This document shows positions 58,262-64,000 of a stretch of 64,000 nucleotides of DNA, piece by piece. Source of the stretch: Brooklawnia cerclae (GTDB lineage Bacteria > Actinomycetota > Actinomycetes > Propionibacteriales > Propionibacteriaceae); NCBI RefSeq assembly GCF_011758645.1, contig NZ_JAAMOZ010000001.1, forward strand, positions 372,001-436,000. Reading direction: 5' to 3'. The notes beneath the pieces were generated by a model that saw only the letters and a list, made by a program, of their open reading frames with translations, was not told the DNA's origin and searched no databases. Numbering within the stretch: the stretch's first letter is position 1; each line of letters opens with the position of its first letter. Position numbers and translations under genes: made by a program.

Positions 58262-59949
58262 GGATCGCTCGATCGGGGAAGAGCCGGTGGGGACGAAAGA
58301 CCCGCCTGCCGAGGCCCCTGCGGCTGCTGGTGGTCGGTGTTCTCGTACTGGTCGAACTGACCTGGACGACCATTCCCGCCGCGGCTGTGACGTACGACCC
58401 GATCACCGGGTCGGGGTCGACCTGGTCGCAGAACGCGCTCGACCAGTGGCGCAGCAATGTGGCGAACAACTACGCGATGACGGTCAATTACTCGGGTATG
58501 GGGTCGACGTCGGGTCGCCGCGACTTCATCGACGGCACCGTCGACTTCGCGATCTCGGAGATCCCGTTCCAGGCCCAGCCCGAGGACGGTTCGGCTCCCG
58601 AGGTGCCCCGCTCGGGCTACGCCTACATGCCGATCGTCGCCGGCGGCACCAGTTTCATGTACAACCTGAAGATCAACGGCAAGCGGGTGACGAACCTGCG
58701 GCTGTCGGGCGAGACGATCACGAAGATCTTCGCCGGGGCCATCACCAACTGGAACGATCCGGCGATCCAGGCCGACAATCCCGGGCTGGCGATGCCGGAC
58801 AGGACGATCGTGCCGGTGATCCGCTCGGACGGCTCGGGTACGAGCGCCCAGTTCACGCTGTGGATGTCGAAGCAGTATCCGCAACTGTGGACGAGCGGAA
58901 TGACCTCGCAGTTCCCGCTCATCGGCAACGCCAAGGCGCAGAAGGGCTCCGACGGCGTCTCGGGCTATGTCAAGCAGGACTACGGCGAAGGCGCGATCAC
59001 CTATGTCGAGTACTCGTACGCGAAGAAGGCCGGTTTCCCGGTGGTGAAGGTGCTGAACAACGCGGGCTACTACGTGGAGCCGACGGCTTCGTCGGTGGCC
59101 GTGGCGCTGCTGAAGGCACAGATCAATCAGGATCCGTCGTCGCCGGACTACCTGACACAGATCCTCGACGGTGTCTACAACAACACCGACTCGCGCACCT
59201 ACCCGCTGTCGAGCTACTCGTACATGATCGTGCCCACCGAGGTGGCCGTGGGAAGCATCTTCAACACCGCCAAGGGCAACACGCTGGGTGCATTCACGCG
59301 GTACGTGTTGTGCGAGGGGCAGAAGTCCGCGGACACCCTGGGCTATTCGCCGCTGCCGATGAACCTCGTGATGGCCGGGTCGGAGCAGATCAAACGGATC
59401 CCGGGCGCCGGAGACACCGGCATCGACTTCAACAGCTGCAACAACCCCACCTTCGCGGCGGGGGATTCGCCCGACAAGAACCAGCTTGCCGAGACCGCGC
59501 CGTATCCGGCCGACTGCGACAAGCAGGGGCCGAACCAGTGCACCACGGGCACCGGCGGGGCCACCGACAGCACTGACGTGACGGGGTCGGGTTCCGGCGG
59601 TGACGCCAATGCGGGTGGTAGCGGTGGCGGCGACGGTGGTTCCGGGTCGGGCGGCACCGGCGGCACCGGTGGAGGCACGGGCGGCGGGACGGACAACGCT
59701 GCCGACACGGCGTCGGACCCGGTCTACGACGAGTACGGGAACCTGGTCGCCGGCGGGGACTCCTCGTCCACGGGTGGCTCGAGCAGGACTGCGGTCTCCA
59801 GTCCGTTCACGTTGCCGGACACCGGGGGAACGATGCGGCAGTGGTTGCTGGTGGCCTCGGCGATGCTGCTCATAGGTGCGGTCGTGGTACCTCCGCTGGT
59901 GTTCCAGCGCCTTCAGGGAGGGCGGGGACATGCAACTGCGGCAAGGTAG
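58258..59949 (+). CDS. pstS: Phosphate-binding protein PstS with LPDTG wall anchor
   Basis: A 563-residue exported protein. The signal peptide ends near IPAAAV. The phosphate-binding fold is seen in ITGSGSTWSQNALDQW, MGSTSGRRDFIDGTVDFAISE and RSDGSGTSAQFT. A Gly/Ser/Thr-rich spacer (residues 440-510) leads to LPDTG at residue 519, a hydrophobic stretch and a basic tail, the sortase cell-wall sorting signal. Most PstS proteins are lipoproteins; this one appears to be wall-anchored. Confidence 0.9.
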   Translation: MRIARSGKSRWGRKTRLPRPLRLLVVGVLVLVELTWTTIPAAAVTYDPITGSGSTWSQNALDQWRSNVANNYAMTVNYSGMGSTSGRRDFIDGTVDFAISEIPFQAQPEDGSAPEVPRSGYAYMPIVAGGTSFMYNLKINGKRVTNLRLSGETITKIFAGAITNWNDPAIQADNPGLAMPDRTIVPVIRSDGSGTSAQFTLWMSKQYPQLWTSGMTSQFPLIGNAKAQKGSDGVSGYVKQDYGEGAITYVEYSYAKKAGFPVVKVLNNAGYYVEPTASSVAVALLKAQINQDPSSPDYLTQILDGVYNNTDSRTYPLSSYSYMIVPTEVAVGSIFNTAKGNTLGAFTRYVLCEGQKSADTLGYSPLPMNLVMAGSEQIKRIPGAGDTGIDFNSCNNPTFAAGDSPDKNQLAETAPYPADCDKQGPNQCTTGTGGATDSTDVTGSGSGGDANAGGSGGGDGGSGSGGTGGTGGGTGGGTDNAADTASDPVYDEYGNLVAGGDSSSTGGSSRTAVSSPFTLPDTGGTMRQWLLVASAMLLIGAVVVPPLVFQRLQGGRGHATAAR

Positions 59950-62506
59950 CACCGGGGCGTTGCTGCTGGTCATCGGGATCCTGATCATCGGCGCGCAGGG
60001 CATCGGCTCCGCTCAGGCAGAGGAGCCGACGGACGGCCCGGTGTCGTCGGCGGTCACCGTCAAGGCGGCCGACTACGATGCGGATGCCGTCGACGCGCCC
60101 TTCCCCGACCTGGAGGTGACCGTCTCCCAGACCGAGGACCTGCAGGATCAGGGCATCACCGTGAGCTGGACGGGCGGGGAGAAGTCGACACGGCAGACGA
60201 GCGACACCAACGGTGGGACGAACTTCCTGCAGATCGTCCAGTGCTGGGGCGACGAGCCGGGGAGCAACGGCACCCGGCCCGACCGCACCACCTGTGTGTA
60301 CGGCGGGATCAACTCCACCGGAGCGCAGCGCAACACCATCCGGTCGGCGACGGAACTCGCGAACATCCCCGAGCAGGACGAGGCGTACACCTACCGAAGC
60401 CAGACCTGGACGGACGCGTCGCGAACCGCGATCCCGTTCCGCTCGGCCACCGACAAAACCGTCGCCAACATCCTGGACGGCAAGCCGTTGTCGTCGGGTG
60501 ACGAGCGTTACGGCAACCTGTCGACCAACGAGTTCTACACGAAATACACCACCAACGAGGTGCCCTGGGCGGGCTCGGGTGCCGACGGGTCGGGGTCGGT
60601 CAGCTTCGAGTTGCAGACCGTCGAACAGTCGCCGGGTCTCGGCTGCGGCACACCGGTGACCGGGGCCGACGGCACCGTCAGCGGCACGTCCTGCTGGCTG
60701 GTCGTGATTCCACGCGGGACGAGCGATCCGCTCGATCCGAACCTCACCAACCGGAGATCCGGGCTGTTCTGGGAGACCTGGCAGCACCACGTCGCGATCA
60801 AACTCGACTTCAAGCCGGTCGGCCTGAGCTGCGTGATCGGTGCCTCCGAGCGCCTCATCTCGGGCAGCGAACTGCTGGGCGAGGCAGTCGGGCAGTGGCA
60901 GCCGACGCTGTGCAGCGGTGAGAACGGCGCCGTCTATTCGTTGCTCACCGGCCCCGAGTCGGACGCGGCCCTGGCCGCCAACGGGACCAGCCCCGCCCCC
61001 CTTGCACTCACCACCCGGGCGTTGGCCGTCGACGACGTGACGGACAACCTGGCCTATGCCCCGATAGCGCTCACCGGGATCTCGGTGGCCTTCGCGGTCG
61101 ACCGCTACTACGGGGCCAACGAGATCTCCGAGGAACAACGGGCGAGGGAGGGCAGAGCCCTCGAGTCGATGAGGCTGAACCCTCGATTGCTGGCCAAGCT
61201 TCTGACCGCGTCCTACATCGCCGCGTTGCCCTCCAACTCTGACAAATCGCATTTGAGCAGCAACCCGAACACCATCGTCTACGATCCTGAGTTCCTCGAG
61301 CTCAACCCGGAGTGGACCAACCTCGCGCTCAACGGCGTCGGAGTCTCCGACATCCTTGTGACGCTCGGTCGCTCTGACTCCGCCCAAGTGGTGTGGGAGT
61401 ACATCCTGTCCAACCCGGACGCCGTGGACTTCCTGAACGGGGTTCCCGATCCCTGGGGGACGATCGTCAATCCCTATTACTCGACCAACCCACAAATCAA
61501 TCCGACGGGCACCGGGCTGACGCTGCCCCGGGACGACTTTCCCAAGGCCGACCCGACGGAGTTCTCCGGCTATGCCAACAACAACTACGCCGACGTCGTC
61601 AATCTGGTGACATGGCGTCCCTACACGTCGAGCCTGACGAACGCCGCGTATCTGGTGCTGCGCGGGGACGGCCAGGGGTTGGGTAAGTGGGACCCGCAAT
61701 CCGTTCCGCCGAAGTACGGGAAGTCCGATCGTGACCTGCCGGGTTACCAGCAGGTGATCGGCCTGACGGATTCCTCGGCGGCCGAGCGCTACCAGGTGGT
61801 GCAGGCTTCGTTGCTCAATCCCGCCGGAGAGTACGTTGCGCCCACCACAGTGAGTCTGCAGGCGGCGGCCGCGGCGATGACCGCCGACTCCGAGCAGCAG
61901 CAGGTGGTCGGCTTCGACCAGGATTCCGCCCCGGCGGCCGCAGCCAAGGGCGCCTATCCGCTGGCCGTTCCGATCTATGCGGCGGCCAATCCGGCGATGA
62001 CCGATGTCAATACGCGGGCCGACTACGCGTCCTTCATCACCTACGCGGCCACCGACGGTCAGCAGGAGGGCACCGACGACGGTGAGCTTCCGGCTGGTTA
62101 CGCGCCGATCCCTGACGAATGGCGCACACAGGCGCTGGCCGCGGCCGAGGCGATCCGCTCGGGTGGGTGGCCCACGGTGGTCTCGCCGCCGTCCGGCAAC
62201 GGGACCCAGCCGACCACGACCGCCCCGGGGACGGGCCAGAGATCCTCCTCGTCCGTCCCGGTCGCGACGGCTCCGGTGACGGTTCCCGCTCAGTCGGACG
62301 CGTCGCAACCCGGCAGCGGTGCCGGCAACCCGGCCGCGAGCGGCGCCCCCAGCGGTGCCGTTACTGGTGCGCCCACCCCTGACGACCCCTCCATTGGTGC
62401 TCTGGTCGCAGCCGTGCCCGCCGTCGGTGGCGTGGCGATGGCGGCCGCGATCGGGGCACCCGTGGTCACGCGTATCCGGCGTTCGCCGCGCGCGGGACCA
62501 CCGTGA
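59930..62506 (+). CDS. Large secreted PstS/PBP-like protein
   Basis: An 858-residue exported protein with signal peptide (LLLVIGILIIGAQGIGSAQA) and a C-terminal membrane segment. It resembles enlarged phosphate-binding-like proteins that sit after pstA in actinobacteria: LAYAPIALTGISVAFAVDRYYG and NLVTWRPYTSSLTNAAYLVL recall PstS loops. A Ser/Thr/Pro-rich linker precedes the anchor. The ATG at 59930 is preceded by GGAGGGCGGGGAC and overlaps the pstS end by 20 bases. Confidence 0.75.
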   Translation: MQLRQGSTGALLLVIGILIIGAQGIGSAQAEEPTDGPVSSAVTVKAADYDADAVDAPFPDLEVTVSQTEDLQDQGITVSWTGGEKSTRQTSDTNGGTNFLQIVQCWGDEPGSNGTRPDRTTCVYGGINSTGAQRNTIRSATELANIPEQDEAYTYRSQTWTDASRTAIPFRSATDKTVANILDGKPLSSGDERYGNLSTNEFYTKYTTNEVPWAGSGADGSGSVSFELQTVEQSPGLGCGTPVTGADGTVSGTSCWLVVIPRGTSDPLDPNLTNRRSGLFWETWQHHVAIKLDFKPVGLSCVIGASERLISGSELLGEAVGQWQPTLCSGENGAVYSLLTGPESDAALAANGTSPAPLALTTRALAVDDVTDNLAYAPIALTGISVAFAVDRYYGANEISEEQRAREGRALESMRLNPRLLAKLLTASYIAALPSNSDKSHLSSNPNTIVYDPEFLELNPEWTNLALNGVGVSDILVTLGRSDSAQVVWEYILSNPDAVDFLNGVPDPWGTIVNPYYSTNPQINPTGTGLTLPRDDFPKADPTEFSGYANNNYADVVNLVTWRPYTSSLTNAAYLVLRGDGQGLGKWDPQSVPPKYGKSDRDLPGYQQVIGLTDSSAAERYQVVQASLLNPAGEYVAPTTVSLQAAAAAMTADSEQQQVVGFDQDSAPAAAAKGAYPLAVPIYAAANPAMTDVNTRADYASFITYAATDGQQEGTDDGELPAGYAPIPDEWRTQALAAAEAIRSGGWPTVVSPPSGNGTQPTTTAPGTGQRSSSSVPVATAPVTVPAQSDASQPGSGAGNPAASGAPSGAVTGAPTPDDPSIGALVAAVPAVGGVAMAAAIGAPVVTRIRRSPRAGPP

Positions 62507-62514
62507 AAAGACCA

Positions 62515-62546
62515 CAGGCCGGGCGCGCTGCAACGCGCCCGGCCTG
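62515..62546 (+). terminator. Terminator after the large PBP-like gene
   Basis: Perfect 13-bp arms CAGGCCGGGCGCG (62515-62527) and their reverse complement (62534-62546) with loop CTGCAA. Strong stem without a clear T run. Confidence 0.7.
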
Positions 62547-62549
62547 AGG

Positions 62550-62571
62550 GATGACTGCGATCGCAGTCATC
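62550..62571. promoter_or_regulatory. Perfect 22-bp palindrome
   Basis: GATGACTGCGA followed by its exact reverse complement, without spacer. It lies between the terminator and the next PstS-like gene, where an operator would be placed. No regulator is identified. Confidence 0.55.
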
Positions 62572-62653
62572 GACATCGATACACAACCGCAGTGAGAAAA
62601 CCGAAAACCCTCCTACAGGCACTAACGGATCAATCACAGAGAGGTATCGACCA

Positions 62654-63766
62654 ATGAATCCTATCCGATTCATTCGGCGCACCGCCCTCGCCGCAGGCGT
62701 GGGCGTCGCGGTGGCCGTGTTCGGGTTTGTCTCCCCGGCCTCGGCCGAGCCGGTGTCGAACAGCTACGTGCTGGTCGGCTCCGACACTTTGCAGGACTCC
62801 CTCAATGCCATCACCAACGGCACCAACCTCGGTGGCTCGTTCGTGCGGTCCACCGGCGGTGGCAATACCGTTGGCAACTTCGACGCTTTCGGCTCGTCGT
62901 TGATCCAGACCAAGCCGAACGGACCGTACTTCGTCCGCCCGGCTGGCTCCGGCAACGGCCGCAACGCCCTGATCTCCTCGATCACCGGCGCGGCGTGGAA
63001 CGGCAAGACCATCACCGGCCAGGTCGACATCGCCCGCTCGTCGGGTGGCCCGGGCAGCAACGTCGCTGAAGACGGCGATCTGCTCTACGTGCCCTACGGC
63101 CGCGACGCGGTGTCCTACGCGTACTACGGCACCGGCACCGAGCTGGCTTCCCTCACGACCGCTCAGCTCAAGCAGATCTACGAGAGCGACACCGCCATCA
63201 CCATCAACGGTGTCGAGGTCAAGCCCCTGATCCCGCAGAGCGGCTCCGGCACCCGGGACTTCTTCCTGTCCGCGATCGGGGTGGCTGCAGCCGACCTCGG
63301 TGACATCGTGAGCAGCACCTACAACGGTGTCGCAAACACGCTCCCGGAGAACGACGGCTCGGTTCTCACCACCGCCGGCCAGATCGTGCCGTTCTCGGCA
63401 GCGAGCTGGATCGCTCAGGCCAACGGCGCTTCCGGGGTCAACACCATCCCGACCTCCGGCAACGTCAAGCTGGGCAGCCCGAACGGTGTTGCGCCGTTCA
63501 CCGGTACGACGACCCTCGCGCCGGCCTCGGCCTACTACAGCAGCTCGTACGGCCGCGATACCTACCTGATCGTGGAGTACGCGCGGGTGAACCCGAATGA
63601 CTCGAAGTACGACGCCGGGCTCGCCGCGCTGGTAGACCCCTCCGCCACGACGAGCCTCACCAACTTCGGCTCCCTGCCCTCCACCACCGGCGCCGCCAAG
63701 CGGAAGTTCGGCTTCCTGGCGGTCGCTGACACCACCCCGATCCGGGCCTACCCGAACGTCTACTGA
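62654..63766 (+). CDS. PstS-like substrate-binding protein
   Basis: A 370-residue exported protein with a signal peptide (GVGVAVAVFGFVSPASA) and a PBP fold: VLVGSDTLQDSLNAITNG, GDLLYVPYGRDAVSYAYY, and LIPQSGSGTRDFFLSAIG, the phosphate-loop type seen in PstS. It lacks a lipobox or wall anchor, so it may be free or held by a partner. AGAGGTATCGACC precedes the ATG. A third PstS-type protein in one locus is unusual. Confidence 0.8.
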   Translation: MNPIRFIRRTALAAGVGVAVAVFGFVSPASAEPVSNSYVLVGSDTLQDSLNAITNGTNLGGSFVRSTGGGNTVGNFDAFGSSLIQTKPNGPYFVRPAGSGNGRNALISSITGAAWNGKTITGQVDIARSSGGPGSNVAEDGDLLYVPYGRDAVSYAYYGTGTELASLTTAQLKQIYESDTAITINGVEVKPLIPQSGSGTRDFFLSAIGVAAADLGDIVSSTYNGVANTLPENDGSVLTTAGQIVPFSAASWIAQANGASGVNTIPTSGNVKLGSPNGVAPFTGTTTLAPASAYYSSSYGRDTYLIVEYARVNPNDSKYDAGLAALVDPSATTSLTNFGSLPSTTGAAKRKFGFLAVADTTPIRAYPNVY

Positions 63767-63788
63767 CAACTCCTGAAAGGAATGAATC

Positions 63789-64000
63789 GTGCGTATTGCC
63801 AAACTTAGGCGCGTAGCAGCGGTCGGCTTGGTCGCAGGCCTGCTGGCCACGGCGCTGCCGGCGACTCTCGCCCATGCGGCGGAGGAGCCGGTCTGGGACG
63901 ACACCTCCAGCGGCCCGCTCTACCTGCTCAGCAACGGTGACTACAACACTCCTGCCGCGGGAACAGAACTCACATGGGACTCTGGCATCGGCGTGGTCGG
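63789..64000 (+). CDS. Secreted protein, 3' end outside the window
   Basis: GTG at 63789, preceded by AAAGGA, opens a frame with a signal peptide (RRVAAVGLVAGLLATALPAT ... AHA) and the mature start AEEPVWDDTSSGPLYLL. The window ends after 71 codons. It follows the PstS-like gene by 22 bases and is probably cotranscribed. No family can be assigned from this part. Confidence 0.7.
   Translation, partial: MRIAKLRRVAAVGLVAGLLATALPATLAHAAEEPVWDDTSSGPLYLLSNGDYNTPAAGTELTWDSGIGVV

Noticed and set aside
59870-62533. 887-codon open frame on the minus strand
   Set aside because: Antisense shadow of the 858-aa PBP-like gene; Gly/Arg/Val-rich, no start site or motif.
1-64000. CRISPR arrays or insertion sequences
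   Set aside because: I saw no regularly spaced repeat array and no transposase gene anywhere in the window.

Overview
The window is high-GC DNA with actinobacterial hallmarks: a DUF3073 protein, a DUF6297 exporter, a split menaquinone gene set, a class of actinobacterial CmtR-type metal sensor, many GTG starts and dense 4-bp gene overlaps. I infer Actinomycetota, most likely the Propionibacteriaceae/Propionibacteriales, but no rRNA is present to confirm this.

Layout. 1-4.7 kb: housekeeping genes (DUF3073, alpha/beta hydrolase, tRNA-Phe, tRNA-Asp, vWA protein, proC) and a metal-efflux pair (CmtR-like sensor plus CDF pump). 4.7-14.9 kb: an integrated element bounded by a 45-bp duplication of the 3' part of tRNA-Glu. 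It has an integrase, divergent repressor/excisionase switch, RepA-like ATPase, HNH nuclease, large terminase, portal, MuF-like protein, scaffold, capsid and head connectors, but no tail or lysis gene. This is the layout of a capsid-forming phage satellite (cf-PICI-like). 15-21.3 kb: SH3b cell-wall hydrolase, a mannonate dehydratase plus MHS transporter, a membrane-anchored GroEL-apical-like protein, tRNA-Lys. 21.4-28 kb: a TetR/MFS drug-efflux pair and an accessory, lower-GC ABC export locus with adaptor, lipoprotein and a small secreted protein. 28.3-32.7 kb: lysG/lysE, a second CDF pump, a dCMP-deaminase-like protein and two PRC-barrel proteins. 32.7-40.8 kb: a seven-gene leftward catabolic operon of unknown substrate behind a LacI regulator. 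40.8-43 kb: MFS exporter, PLDc_N protein and an AnfO-like protein without nitrogenase.

43-55.7 kb: menaquinone biosynthesis. menE-menA-menC-menD run rightward in overlapping order; menG and menF run leftward further on. Between them lie a DUF559 nuclease flanked by two terminal-inverted-repeat elements, a RecB-like nuclease, a cobalamin riboswitch with no obvious B12 gene behind it, and an ABC ATPase/DUF6297 pair. 55.7-64 kb: phosphate uptake with pstC, pstA, a sortase-type PstS, an 858-aa secreted PBP-like protein and another PstS-like protein; pstB is not in the window. The last gene is cut by the window edge.

The strongest candidate for an unusual system is the 10.2-kb satellite-like element. 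Its att core, possible integrase arm sites, a candidate replication-origin inverted repeat and twin ATACCCC/GGGGTAT palindromes can all be read in the sequence. The LacI-controlled seven-gene operon is the second candidate.
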